In this document: piece by piece, positions 7,143-15,317 of the stretch
Numbering within the stretch: position 1 is the stretch's first letter
How the letters are laid out: every line of letters begins with the position of its first letter
From: Actinoplanes sp. NBRC 103695
GTDB lineage: Bacteria; Actinomycetota; Actinomycetes; Mycobacteriales; Micromonosporaceae
Direction: 5' to 3'
DNA length: 64,000 nt
Assembly (NCBI RefSeq): GCF_030269485.1
Contig: NZ_BSTL01000012.1
Coordinates: 248,001-312,000 of the forward strand
The notes under the pieces: generated by a model
The model's input: only the letters and a program-made list of their open reading frames with translations
Told to the model about the DNA's origin: nothing
The model's database searches: none
Position numbers and translations under genes: made by a program

Positions 7143-9746
7143 CTATTGCGGCAGAGATCGAAGCGCCGGGGCGAGTTCGACCCGGCCGTTGACGCCGAGC
7201 TTGGCGTAGACCCGCTGGAGGTGGTTCTCGACCGTGCGCGGGGACAGGAAGAGCTGGTCGGCGATCTCCCGGCTCTTCGCGCCGTCCGCGGCCAGCTCGG
7301 CCACCTGCCGTTCCCGGGTGGTCAGGGCCGGCTGGACGGTACGCAGGGCCGGGGTACGCAGCACGTCGCACCGGGCCAGCACGTCGCCGAGCAGCGTGGA
7401 CGCGGCGAGCGCCTGTGGGTCGCGGGCGGCCCGGAACAGGCGCACCGAGGTGGCCGCCGCCTCGGCCGCGAAGGTCAGGTAGCCGCGTCCCTGGAAGTCC
7501 CGGGCGATGGCCAGCAGCCCCTCGGCGGAGGAGTCGGCGGCCGCCCGGGCGTGCCGAAGCAGCAGCGGCGCGACCGGCCCGCCGGGCACCGATTCGAGCA
7601 GCGCGGCCATCCGGTCGGCGGCCAGCTCGGGGCGGCCCAGCCGGACCAGGTCGTGCAGGGCGAGCAGCTCGTGCCCGGCGAACCCGTCCACGCGCAGCCG
7701 CTGGACCACGTCCTGGAGCAGGCGGACCGCGCCGATCAGGTCGCCGGTCGCCGCCGCCACCCAGGCCCGGCAGCGGGTCAGCCACGGGTAGTCGGGGCCG
7801 TTGCAGGAGCCGGGCGCCCGGTCCGCGGCGGCCAGCGCCTCCCGGGCCGTGTCGGACTCGCCGCGCAGCGCCGCGACGTGCGCCCGGTACGCGTGCACGT
7901 TGCCCTCGTAGAGCCGGTTCGCCGTCAGCGCCGCGCAGGCCTGCTCGCACGCCGCCATGGCGGTGTCGGTACGCCCGCGCAGCCACGCCGCCTGCGCCTG
8001 CAGCAGCGACACCCAGGCCGAGCCGACCCCGAACCCGCCGGCCTGCACCAGGTCGGCGAACTCGTCGGTGAGGATGCCGTCGATGCCGGCCAGGTCCAGC
8101 GCGACGGCAACCCGGGTGCCCAGGGCCATCGGCAGCACGAACTGCAGGGTGGGGTTCTCCCGGCGCCAGCCGCCGGTGTCCGCGGCCACCGGGGCGAGCA
8201 GGTCGGTGCTGGCCGCCGGATCACCACCGGCGGCGGCCAGGAAGGCGAGCACGGACCGGGCCATGTCCGTCGACGGCGTGCCGGCGGCCGGGTCCGCGAG
8301 CACCTGACCGGCCAGCGCGCGGGCCTGCCGGAGCTGGAGCAGCTGCATGCGCATCAGTGACTCGACGGCGCGTGCCCGGGCCTCGTCGGCCGGGTCGTCG
8401 ATGCGGGCCCGGGCCAGCTCGTCGGCGGTGTCGGCCCGGCCCTGCCCCCAGAACGCGACCGTGGCCCGGGCGATCAGCCGGCGCGCCGGCGGACCGTCGG
8501 CCCGGTCCAGCGCCGCCAGCGCCTCGTCCGGCCGGTCGGCGAAGAGCAGCACCGTCGAGAGCAGCTCGGCGGCGTCGTACCCGGCGCCGTGGGTCCAGGC
8601 CGCGCCGGCCAGCCGCTGCGCCAGCCCGAGGTCGAACCGGCCGAACGCCTGCACGGCCGCGTCCAGCAGCATCCCGCCGTCCTGGGCGGTGCCGGAGTCG
8701 AGCCGCCACACCGCCACCCGCAGCAGGTCGTCGCGGCGGCGCGCGCCGGTGCTCCCGACCAGGTCGGCGAGGGTGGCGTGCAGGCGGCGCGAGCGGGTGG
8801 CCGGGCAGTGCTGGCGGACCACCTCGCCGTAGAGGGGGTGCGCCAGACGTACGTCGCGGCGGCGTCCGTCCTCGGTGACCCGGATCAGGCCGCGTTCCTC
8901 GGCGGCCTCGGCGTCGGCCGGCACGCAGCCCTGCAGGACCAGGTGCAGGCCGATCGGTTCGCCGAAGGCGACCAGTTCGAGCACGTCGCGGACCCCGGGG
9001 GTCAGCCCGCCGATGCGGGCGTCGACCAGATCGGCCAGGCTGGGGGCCAGGGTGAGTTTGCCGGTCCAGCGCCACATTCCGTACGAGCGGGAGATCTCGC
9101 CGCCCTGCCTGGCCGCCATGACCAGCTCACGCAGCAGCAGCGGGTTGCCGCCGGCGAACCGGGACAGCTGCCGCGCCGAGGTCGTCTCGAGTGGCCCGCC
9201 GAGCATCGAGGTCAGCAGCTCGCGGGACTCCTCGGTGCTCAGTGGCAGCAGATCGGCGTTGACGACCAGACCCTCGGTCCAGAGCGCGGCGATCGGGGCG
9301 GGCGCCGGTTCGCCGGTGCGCCGCGTGCCGAGCAGCGTGGCGCCCTCCCGGACCAGCAGGTGGATCAGCGCGGCCGAGGTGCGATCGAGCAGGTGTACGT
9401 CGTCCACGGCGAGCACGAGCCGCCGTGCGCCCCCGTCGGAGCGCAGCGCGCCGGCGGCCCAGCGCAGCAGCCCGGGTGCGGACAGCCCGGCGGGCGGGTC
9501 GGGCGGGAGCACCTGGGCGAGGCTGCCGAAGGGCAGGCCGGTGGCGCCGATCGTGGCCGAGGCGGAGAAGACCGCGTACTGGTCGGCCGGAAGTGTCCGG
9601 GTCGCCTCGCAGAGCAGCCGGCTCTTACCGATGCCGGGATCGCCGCTGAGAATCAACCCCCTGGTCTCGGTGGAGGATGCATTGTCAGCGGCCCTGATGA
9701 ACCGGTCCAGCTCGCCGGTGCGTCCGACGAAGTCCCAGTTGCCCAC
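7143..9746 (-). CDS. LAL-type LuxR regulator with AAA ATPase domain
   Basis: The protein has 867 residues. An N-terminal P-loop (GDPGIGKS, residues 35-42) and Walker B (LVLAVDDVHLLD) form a STAND/LAL ATPase. A long helical, TPR-like middle follows. The C-terminus is a LuxR/GerE helix-turn-helix (LTTRERQVAELAADGAKSREIADQLF...RTVENHLQRVYAKLGVNGR). Such proteins sense a ligand through the middle part and activate neighbouring or distant operons. The start is a GTG at 9746, divergent from clpS across a 126-bp promoter region. It lies 9 bases upstream of pncB, which suggests control of NAD salvage or a regulator sensing its status; that is an inference. Confidence 0.9.
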   Translation of the reverse strand: MGNWDFVGRTGELDRFIRAADNASSTETRGLILSGDPGIGKSRLLCEATRTLPADQYAVFSASATIGATGLPFGSLAQVLPPDPPAGLSAPGLLRWAAGALRSDGGARRLVLAVDDVHLLDRTSAALIHLLVREGATLLGTRRTGEPAPAPIAALWTEGLVVNADLLPLSTEESRELLTSMLGGPLETTSARQLSRFAGGNPLLLRELVMAARQGGEISRSYGMWRWTGKLTLAPSLADLVDARIGGLTPGVRDVLELVAFGEPIGLHLVLQGCVPADAEAAEERGLIRVTEDGRRRDVRLAHPLYGEVVRQHCPATRSRRLHATLADLVGSTGARRRDDLLRVAVWRLDSGTAQDGGMLLDAAVQAFGRFDLGLAQRLAGAAWTHGAGYDAAELLSTVLLFADRPDEALAALDRADGPPARRLIARATVAFWGQGRADTADELARARIDDPADEARARAVESLMRMQLLQLRQARALAGQVLADPAAGTPSTDMARSVLAFLAAAGGDPAASTDLLAPVAADTGGWRRENPTLQFVLPMALGTRVAVALDLAGIDGILTDEFADLVQAGGFGVGSAWVSLLQAQAAWLRGRTDTAMAACEQACAALTANRLYEGNVHAYRAHVAALRGESDTAREALAAADRAPGSCNGPDYPWLTRCRAWVAAATGDLIGAVRLLQDVVQRLRVDGFAGHELLALHDLVRLGRPELAADRMAALLESVPGGPVAPLLLRHARAAADSSAEGLLAIARDFQGRGYLTFAAEAAATSVRLFRAARDPQALAASTLLGDVLARCDVLRTPALRTVQPALTTRERQVAELAADGAKSREIADQLFLSPRTVENHLQRVYAKLGVNGRVELAPALRSLPQ

Positions 9747-9872
9747 GCCGTCAGCATATCGAGATCCGTCACGGTTATGTCACTACCTGTACCCCTGCGA
9801 GGTTCGCCGGAGATCGCTTCGTGACCTGCGCTTAAGAGTCGCATTCCACGGTTCCGCCGTTCCGGTGGCACG

Positions 9873-10172
9873 ATGGTGGGCATGGCGCTGCCCCAGGTCG
9901 CTCCCGTCGAGACGCCGGAGATCGAGGAATCACCAGCGGACGACCGGCCTTGGGTGACCATCGTCTGGGACGATCCGGTCAACCTGATGTCCTACGTGAC
10001 CTGGGTTTTCCAGAAGCAGTTCGGCTACAGCCGGGAGAAGGCCGAGAAGCTCATGCTGGACGTGCACAACAAGGGCAAGGCGGTGGTCTCCACCGGTGCT
10101 CGCGAGCGCATGGAGATGGACGCCTCGCAATTGCACGGATACGGTCTGTGGGCAACGGTCGACCGGGCGTGA
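9873..10172 (+). CDS. clpS: ClpS adaptor of the Clp protease
   Basis: It delivers N-degron substrates to ClpC/ClpA for degradation by ClpP. The protein has 99 residues. The core reads WVTIVWDDPVNLMSYVTWVFQKQF and HNKGKAVVSTGARERMEMDAS, matching the ClpS fold with the DDPxNxMxYV substrate-pocket motif. An ATG at 9882 is an alternative start that removes MVG. It opens the conserved clpS - DUF2017 - mec - cysO - cysM block seen in mycobacteria. Confidence 0.95.
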   Translation: MVGMALPQVAPVETPEIEESPADDRPWVTIVWDDPVNLMSYVTWVFQKQFGYSREKAEKLMLDVHNKGKAVVSTGARERMEMDASQLHGYGLWATVDRA

Positions 10173-10186
10173 GGGTGGATTGAGGC

Positions 10187-10687
10187 ATGTTCCGACGCAA
10201 CGGCACTGAGTGCGTGGCGGCGTTCGCCATCGACGAGGTGCGCGTGCTCCGCAAGGTCGCCGGCGAGGTGGTCGACCTGCTGACCGACGGCTTCGATCGG
10301 GGCGACCCGGTCGTCGACCGGCTGTTCCCGGACATCTACCCGGACCTGCCCGAGGATTCCGCCGAGTTCCGGCTGTACACCGAGGGCGATCTGAAGACCG
10401 GGAAGATCGACCAGGCCGGCGCGATCCTGGCGGCGCTGCCCGACGACGGCCCGGGTGAGGTGCGCCTGGACGCGGAGACGGCCGAGGCGTGGCTGCGCGC
10501 GATCAACGACGCCCGGCTGGCGATGGGCACCCGGCTGGACATCGCCGCCGACACCGACCTCGGCGACGAGCTCGACGACGCCGTGCTGCACGACCCTGCC
10601 TCGAGCCGGGTCTTCCAGCTGTCGGTGTACGCCTACCTGGGCTACCTCCAGGAGTCGTTGCTGAACGCCCTGCCGGAGATCGACTGA
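10187..10687 (+). CDS. DUF2017 family protein (AosR-like redox regulator)
   Basis: The protein has 166 residues of the DUF2017 family and follows clpS by 14 bases. Its mycobacterial positional homologue, Rv1332, has been described as AosR, an oxidative-stress regulator of mec-cysO-cysM that uses a disulfide; I recall this from literature and cannot check it here. This copy has a single Cys (Cys9, near the N-terminus), so an intramolecular disulfide is impossible. It has many acidic residues and ends with the family pattern VYAYLGYLQESLLNAL. Regulation of the cysteine genes that follow is plausible but unproven. Confidence 0.85.
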   Translation: MFRRNGTECVAAFAIDEVRVLRKVAGEVVDLLTDGFDRGDPVVDRLFPDIYPDLPEDSAEFRLYTEGDLKTGKIDQAGAILAALPDDGPGEVRLDAETAEAWLRAINDARLAMGTRLDIAADTDLGDELDDAVLHDPASSRVFQLSVYAYLGYLQESLLNALPEID

Positions 10688-10745
10688 CGCGGTTGTGGCC
10701 ACGGCCACGCCCGGTTGAAGCACTCGTCACGGTAATGTGAAATGC

Positions 10746-11168
10746 GTGCTGACCATCGACAGTGCGATCGTCCAGGCGATCGTCGCCCACGCCCGCCGGG
10801 ATCACCCCGACGAGGCCTGTGGCGTGGTCGCCGGCCCGCTCGGCAGCGATCTGCCCACCCGGCACATCGCGATGGACAACGCGGCCCGCTCGATGACCTT
10901 CTACGAGTTCGACTCGATGGAGCAGTTGCGGGTCTGGCGCGAGATGGACGACAACGACGAGGAACCGGTCGTCATCTACCACTCGCACACGGCCACCGAG
11001 GCCTATCCGTCGCGCACCGACATCTCGTTCGCCGGCGAGCCGGGCGCGCACTATCTCCTCGTCTCGACACGTGAGCCGGACGTTGAGGAGATTCGCTCGT
11101 TCCGTATCGTGGACAGTGTGGTGACCGAAGAAGAGGTCAACATCGTGGATGCGACGGTAGAAGTGTGA
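10746..11168 (+). CDS. mec: Mec, JAMM metalloprotease of the CysO cysteine pathway
   Basis: It is a Zn2+ protease that releases cysteine from the CysO-cysteine adduct. It has about 140 residues. The JAMM residues are present: Glu in HPDEACG, then HSHTATEAYPSRTD (H-x-H-x(10)-D). I chose the GTG at 10746 because it gives the usual MLTIDSAIV start. The sequence TAATGT (10733-10738) could be a -10 element that makes the mRNA leaderless at this GTG. An in-frame GTG at 10737 is the alternative. cysO follows after 139 bases. Confidence 0.92.
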   Translation: MLTIDSAIVQAIVAHARRDHPDEACGVVAGPLGSDLPTRHIAMDNAARSMTFYEFDSMEQLRVWREMDDNDEEPVVIYHSHTATEAYPSRTDISFAGEPGAHYLLVSTREPDVEEIRSFRIVDSVVTEEEVNIVDATVEV

Positions 11169-11307
11169 TGGCCAGATCTGGTCTGGAGACTTGGGTGCAG
11201 ACGTTCATGTTCGGGCAGAGCCCGGCGTCGGTGTTCTACGAGTGTCGCTGAGCGGCGTACTCCCCGAACCCGTCTGTCTCGATTTCCTCTCAAGGAGCAT
11301 TTCCGCA

Positions 11308-11664
11308 ATGGCTATCGAAGTTCGCGTTCCTACCATCCTGCGCAGCTACACCGGCGGCCAGAAGGTCGTCGAGGGTGCCGGCGCCACGCTGTCCGGTCTG
11401 ATCGACGACCTGGACGCCAAGCACAACGGCATCAAGGGCCGGCTGATCACGCCCGAGGGCGGGCTGCACCGCTTCGTCAACATCTACGTCAATGACGAGG
11501 ACGTGCGCTTCCTCGGCGCGCTGGACGCCAAGGTCGCCGACGGCGACTCGGTCACCATCCTGCCGGCGGTCGCCGGCGGCGCGCTCGGCTTCGCGGCCGC
11601 CGCGGCCTTGCTGGGGAACTCGTCCAACCGCCCCGCCGCCGCCCCTGACCCGACTGAGGGCTGA
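11308..11664 (+). CDS. cysO: CysO sulfur-carrier protein with C-terminal extension past GlyGly
   Basis: This ubiquitin-like (MoaD/ThiS) protein carries sulfur as a C-terminal thiocarboxylate for cysteine synthesis by CysM. Residues 1-91 match CysO and reach TILPAVAGG, where mycobacterial CysO ends. Here the frame continues for 27 residues (92-118): a hydrophobic ALGFAAAAALLG, then a polar Asn/Pro-rich end. The carrier is therefore made as a precursor, and activation needs cleavage after Gly91; the JAMM protease Mec encoded just upstream is the obvious candidate. The ATG at 11308 has AAGGAG 10 nt upstream. cysM follows after 5 bases. Confidence 0.92.
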   Translation: MAIEVRVPTILRSYTGGQKVVEGAGATLSGLIDDLDAKHNGIKGRLITPEGGLHRFVNIYVNDEDVRFLGALDAKVADGDSVTILPAVAGGALGFAAAAALLGNSSNRPAAAPDPTEG

Positions 11665-11669
11665 GCCCG

Positions 11670-12635
11670 ATGGCTCGCTACGAGAGCCTTCTGGACGCCG
11701 CCGGGGGCACGCCGCTGGTCGGCCTGCCCCGCCTTTCGCCGACGGTGCCCGACGGGGCACCGCCGGTGCGGCTCTGGGCCAAACTCGAAGACCGCAACCC
11801 GACCGGCAGCATCAAGGACCGCGCCGCCCTGTTCATGGTGCGCGAGGCCGAGGAGGCGGGCCGGCTCCGCCCGGGTGACACCATCCTGGAGCCGACCAGC
11901 GGCAACACCGGCATCTCCCTGGCCATGGTGGCCAAGCTGCGGGGATACCGCCTGGTCTGTGTGATGCCGGAGAACGTCTCGGCCGAGCGCGTCCAGATCC
12001 TGCGGATGTACGGCGCCGAGATCCTCTTCTCGCCCGCGGCGGGCGGGTCCAATCAGGCCGTCGCGACCGCCAAGCAGGTCGCCGCCGAGCACCCCGACTG
12101 GGTCATGCTCTTCCAGTACGGCAACCCGGCCAACGCCCGCGCGCACTACGAGACGACCGGTCCGGAGCTGCTGCGCGACCTGCCGACGATCACGCACTTC
12201 GTGGCCGGCCTGGGCACCACCGGGACGCTGATGGGCACCGGCCGCTATCTGCGGGAGAAGGTCGAGGGCGTCGAGATCATCGCCGCCGAGCCGCGGTACG
12301 GCGAACTCGTGTACGGCCTGCGTAACATCGACGAGGGCTACGTGCCGGAGCTCTACGACGCCACGGTGCTCAACCGTCGCTTCTCGGTGGGCACTCGCGA
12401 CGCGGTCCTGCGTACCCGTCAGCTCGTCGAGGTTGAAGGGATCTTCGCCGGCTTCTCCAGCGGGGCGATCCTGCACGCCGCGCTGGCCGTCGCGCACGAG
12501 GCGGTCAAGGCGGGCCGCCGCGCCGACGTCGCGTTCGTGATCGCCGACGGCGGCTGGAAGTACCTGTCCACAGGCGCCTACGGCGGCACCCTGTCCGAGG
12601 CCGAGGACGCCCTCGAAGGCCAGCTCTGGGCTTAG
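11670..12635 (+). CDS. cysM: CysM, CysO-dependent cysteine synthase
   Basis: This PLP enzyme uses O-phosphoserine (in mycobacteria) and thiocarboxylated CysO to form the CysO-cysteine adduct. The protein has 321 residues. The PLP lysine is Lys49 in NPTGSIKDRAA, the substrate loop is PTSGNTGIS, and the phosphate loop lies in GLGTTGTLMG. It ends ...EDALEGQLWA, close to mycobacterial CysM length. Its stop overlaps the stop of the convergent membrane-protein gene by 4 bases. Confidence 0.95.
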   Translation: MARYESLLDAAGGTPLVGLPRLSPTVPDGAPPVRLWAKLEDRNPTGSIKDRAALFMVREAEEAGRLRPGDTILEPTSGNTGISLAMVAKLRGYRLVCVMPENVSAERVQILRMYGAEILFSPAAGGSNQAVATAKQVAAEHPDWVMLFQYGNPANARAHYETTGPELLRDLPTITHFVAGLGTTGTLMGTGRYLREKVEGVEIIAAEPRYGELVYGLRNIDEGYVPELYDATVLNRRFSVGTRDAVLRTRQLVEVEGIFAGFSSGAILHAALAVAHEAVKAGRRADVAFVIADGGWKYLSTGAYGGTLSEAEDALEGQLWA

Positions 12636-13021
12636 TGGGAAACCGCCAGGAGCACCAGGCCGCTGAGCGGGAGCGCGGCGGCGACCAGGAACAGGTACGG
12701 CAGCACCCTGCGGTGGATCGACAGGAACGCGCCCACCACGAGCGCCACGCTGGTCAGGCCCAGCAGGGCGAGCACCGGCACGTACCAGCCGGGCACGCCG
12801 CCGAGCACCGAGATGAAGACGCGCAGCCCGACGCCGACCCCGACGAGCCCGAGCGCGGACGCGTAGAGCGACATCGCGAGCAACCGCCGTGTGCCGGGCG
12901 CGGGGTCGTCCGCCGCTGGGAAGCGGAAGAGCAGGTCGCGATCGTCCGGACCGGTGGTCGGGACATCACCCTCCCAGCCGAAGGGCACCACTGCGGTCGG
13001 TGAGTCCAACTCGGTTGTCAT
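12632..13021 (-). CDS. Small membrane protein, three helices
   Basis: The protein has 129 residues from the ATG at 13021, chosen because the upstream in-frame extension (to 13219) is not protein-like and runs through the regulatory region. An acidic N-terminal stretch of about 40 residues precedes three hydrophobic segments (LLAMSLYASALGLVGVGVGL, WYVPVLALLGLTSVALVVGAF, VLPYLFLVAAALPLSGLVLL). No family is recognised. It occupies the place of the rhomboid gene found after cysM in mycobacteria but shows no rhomboid Ser-His motif. Confidence 0.75.
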   Translation of the reverse strand: MTTELDSPTAVVPFGWEGDVPTTGPDDRDLLFRFPAADDPAPGTRRLLAMSLYASALGLVGVGVGLRVFISVLGGVPGWYVPVLALLGLTSVALVVGAFLSIHRRVLPYLFLVAAALPLSGLVLLAVSH

Positions 13022-13122
13022 GCGTCTCCGTAAGGTTAGGTGCCTCACGGTGTGCAACGAATGGACTTCACGAAGCGTCACGCATCTTACGGAGACCGAG
13101 GTCACGGGGGATGTGATGTACG

Positions 13123-13140
13123 TTGTCGATTTAGCGACAA
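13123..13140. promoter_or_regulatory. Palindrome TTGTCG-N6-CGACAA
   Basis: A perfect 6-bp inverted repeat with a 6-bp spacer lies between the membrane protein (left) and the metallo-hydrolase (right). Size and symmetry fit a dimeric repressor operator (TetR/MarR-type). A half site matching the DtxR/IdeR iron-box consensus (TAAGGTTAGG) is also present at 13031-13040, just upstream of the membrane-protein start. Confidence 0.45.
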
Positions 13141-13239
13141 ATCGATCAGACGTTAACCCGGCGCGCTGGTCCGGGCGTACGCTTCGCAGCGTGATTGACT
13201 GGTCTCTGACTATCACCACGGGCCGGTCGAGCGGGGCTT

Positions 13240-13269
13240 GGTCGACGGGGCGTGGGTCGACGGGGCGTG
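13240..13269 (+). repeat. 15-bp tandem repeat, two copies
   Basis: GGTCGACGGGGCGTG occurs twice in a row (13240-13254, 13255-13269), 17 bases before the metallo-hydrolase start. A third degenerate copy precedes it (GGTCGAGCGGGGCTT, 13225-13239). It lies in the 5' untranslated region. Confidence 0.7.
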
Positions 13270-13285
13270 ATTCAGGGGTATCCGT

Positions 13286-14032
13286 ATGCGACTGACCGTT
13301 CTCGGCTGCGCCGGGAGTTTTCCCGGCCCCGAATCGGCCTGTTCCGCCTATCTCCTGGAGGCTCAGGGCTTCCGGCTGCTCCTTGATTTCGGATCGGGTT
13401 CACTGTCCGCTTTGCAGCGCTACGCCGGGCTCGATGCGGTCGATGCGATTCTCCTCACTCATCTGCATTGCGACCACATGTCCGACGCATGCGATTACGT
13501 GGTGGTTCGGCGCTACGACCCGCAGGGCCCGTTGCCCAAACTGCCGGTCTACGCGCCGCTGGGAGCCGCCGAGCGGATCGCGGCCGCCTACAGCACCGAG
13601 GCGGAGCCGGTCGACGACGTCTACAACTTCTTCCGGCTCGAGCCGGGCACCTTCCCGATCGGTCCGTTCACGGTCACGGTCGACCGGGTCAACCACCCGA
13701 TAGAGACTTATGGCGTACGCATAGAGCAGGGCGGACACGTCCTGGCGTACTCGGCGGACACCGCACCCTGCGACGCCCTGCTGCGGCTGGCGCAGGGCGC
13801 CGACATCTTCCTGTGCGAGGCCAGCTACCTGGACGGTGTGGACAATCCACCTGACATACACCTGACCGGGGGTGAGGCGGGGGAGGCGGCGACGAAGGCG
13901 GATGTCGGCCGCCTACTGTTGACCCACCTCGTCTCCGCTTGGGGAAGCGAGGCATCTACTGTGGATAACGCATGTGCGGCTTTCGCTGGACCTGTTGAGG
14001 TCGTTCGGCCAGGGAGCCGCTACGATCTCTGA
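13286..14032 (+). CDS. MBL-fold metallo-hydrolase (Rv1339-like, probable cyclic-nucleotide phosphodiesterase)
   Basis: The protein has 248 residues of the metallo-beta-lactamase fold. HLHCDH (about residues 57-62) is the zinc signature, DRVNHPIETYGVRI supplies another His, and YSADTAPC and LLTHL follow. The mycobacterial homologue at the same chromosomal position, Rv1339, has been reported as an atypical class II cAMP phosphodiesterase, and I infer the same here. The ATG at 13286 begins MRLTVLGCAGSFPG, the usual start. rph normally follows directly; here a glycosyltransferase gene intervenes. Confidence 0.9.
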   Translation: MRLTVLGCAGSFPGPESACSAYLLEAQGFRLLLDFGSGSLSALQRYAGLDAVDAILLTHLHCDHMSDACDYVVVRRYDPQGPLPKLPVYAPLGAAERIAAAYSTEAEPVDDVYNFFRLEPGTFPIGPFTVTVDRVNHPIETYGVRIEQGGHVLAYSADTAPCDALLRLAQGADIFLCEASYLDGVDNPPDIHLTGGEAGEAATKADVGRLLLTHLVSAWGSEASTVDNACAAFAGPVEVVRPGSRYDL

Positions 14033-14068
14033 GCCCCCCGAGCCTGTCCCCCCTTGGAGTGCACTGGC

Positions 14069-15307
14069 ATGCGCATCGTCCGGCTGGCCAACGTCGTCTC
14101 GGCTCGATCCGGTGGTCTCCGCACAGCACTGCGCTACCTGGGCGAGGGCTACCAGCGCGCGGGCCACGAAGCGATCCTGATCATTCCCGGTCGGCACGCC
14201 TCCGACGAGATGACCGACCAGGGCCGGGTGATCACCCTCCCCGGCACGGTGCTGCCGCGCACCGGCGGGCACCGGGTGCTGGCCGGCCGGCGGCAGATCA
14301 CCCGCCTGCTGGACCAACTGGAGCCCGACCGCATCGAGGTGTCCGACCGCTCCACGCTGCGCTGGACAGGCAAGTGGGCGCGCGAGCGCGGGGTCGGCTC
14401 GATGATGGTCTCGCACGAGAGCCTGGCCGGGCTGCTCGGCGTCTGGGGCATGCCCGCCCGCGAGGTGCTCGCCGACCGGCTCAACCGGGCCACCGCCGAG
14501 ATGTACGACCAGATCGTCTGCACCACGGCCTTCGCCGCCGCCGAGTTCCGCCGGCTGGGCGTGCCCAACCTGGTCGAGGTCCCGCTCGGCGTCGACCTGG
14601 CCCGATACCACCCGGGCGCCGCCGACCCGATGGTCCGGTCCCGGTACGCGCGCCCCGACGAGATCCTGGTCGTCTACTGCTCCCGGCTCTCCGCCGACAA
14701 GCGGCCCGAGCTGGCCGTGGACACGATCGCGGCGTTGCGGGCCGGCAAGGCGCCCGCGGTGCTGGCGGTGGCCGGTGACGGTTCCCGGCGGGCCGCCCTG
14801 GCCTACCGCGCGGCCCGGCTCCCGGTGCGCTTCGCCGGTCACCTGAACGACCGGGACGCCGTCGCGGCACTGCTGGCCAGCGCCGACGTGCTGGTCGCGC
14901 CCGGCCCGGTGGAGACCTTCGGCCTGGCCGCGCTCGAGGCGCTGGCCTGCGGCACGCCGGTGGTGGTCAACCAGGCGAGCGCGTTGCCCGAGGTGGTGGG
15001 CGAGGCGGGCGTCGCGGTCCGGGGTACGCCGGAGGCCTTCGCGGAGGGCGTACGCAATCTGATGGAGCGCCCCGAGGCCGAACGCCGCGCCGCCGCACGT
15101 GCCCGCGCCGAGTTGTTCGGCTGGCCGCAGGCCGTCGAGGGTTTCCTGCGCGCGCACGGCATCGAGGCCCCGGCGATCGCCCGCCAGACCCGGGTGGTGG
15201 CCGACTCGCTGCGCCCGGCCGTTCCCGTGGGCGCGATGTCCCACGTCTGGCCGCCCCGCCACGACAGCGGTGGGGCGGACGAGACCGGCACGCCGCGTTA
15301 CGCATAG
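14069..15307 (+). CDS. GT4-family glycosyltransferase
   Basis: The protein has 412 residues of the GT-B fold. The N-terminal nucleotide-like domain includes SARSGGLRTALRYLGEGYQRAGHEA. The C-terminal donor domain has LVVYCSRLSADKRPEL and the GT4 signature VAPGPVETFGLAALEALACGTPVVV with the catalytic E-x(7)-E spacing. It resembles PimC/PimB-like mannosyltransferases, so a role in cell-envelope mannolipids is plausible; acceptor and donor are not certain. The ATG at 14069 has GGAG 9 nt upstream; an in-frame TTG at 14054 is less likely. It sits 36 bases after the hydrolase and 10 before rph. Confidence 0.9.
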   Translation: MRIVRLANVVSARSGGLRTALRYLGEGYQRAGHEAILIIPGRHASDEMTDQGRVITLPGTVLPRTGGHRVLAGRRQITRLLDQLEPDRIEVSDRSTLRWTGKWARERGVGSMMVSHESLAGLLGVWGMPAREVLADRLNRATAEMYDQIVCTTAFAAAEFRRLGVPNLVEVPLGVDLARYHPGAADPMVRSRYARPDEILVVYCSRLSADKRPELAVDTIAALRAGKAPAVLAVAGDGSRRAALAYRAARLPVRFAGHLNDRDAVAALLASADVLVAPGPVETFGLAALEALACGTPVVVNQASALPEVVGEAGVAVRGTPEAFAEGVRNLMERPEAERRAAARARAELFGWPQAVEGFLRAHGIEAPAIARQTRVVADSLRPAVPVGAMSHVWPPRHDSGGADETGTPRYA

Positions 15308-15317
15308 GGTTGCGGGC

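Noticed and set aside
7098..8360. Long open frame of 420 codons antisense to the LuxR ATPase gene
   Set aside because: Arg/Gly/Pro-rich mirror composition typical of the antisense frame of a high-GC gene; the sense frame has clear P-loop and HTH motifs.
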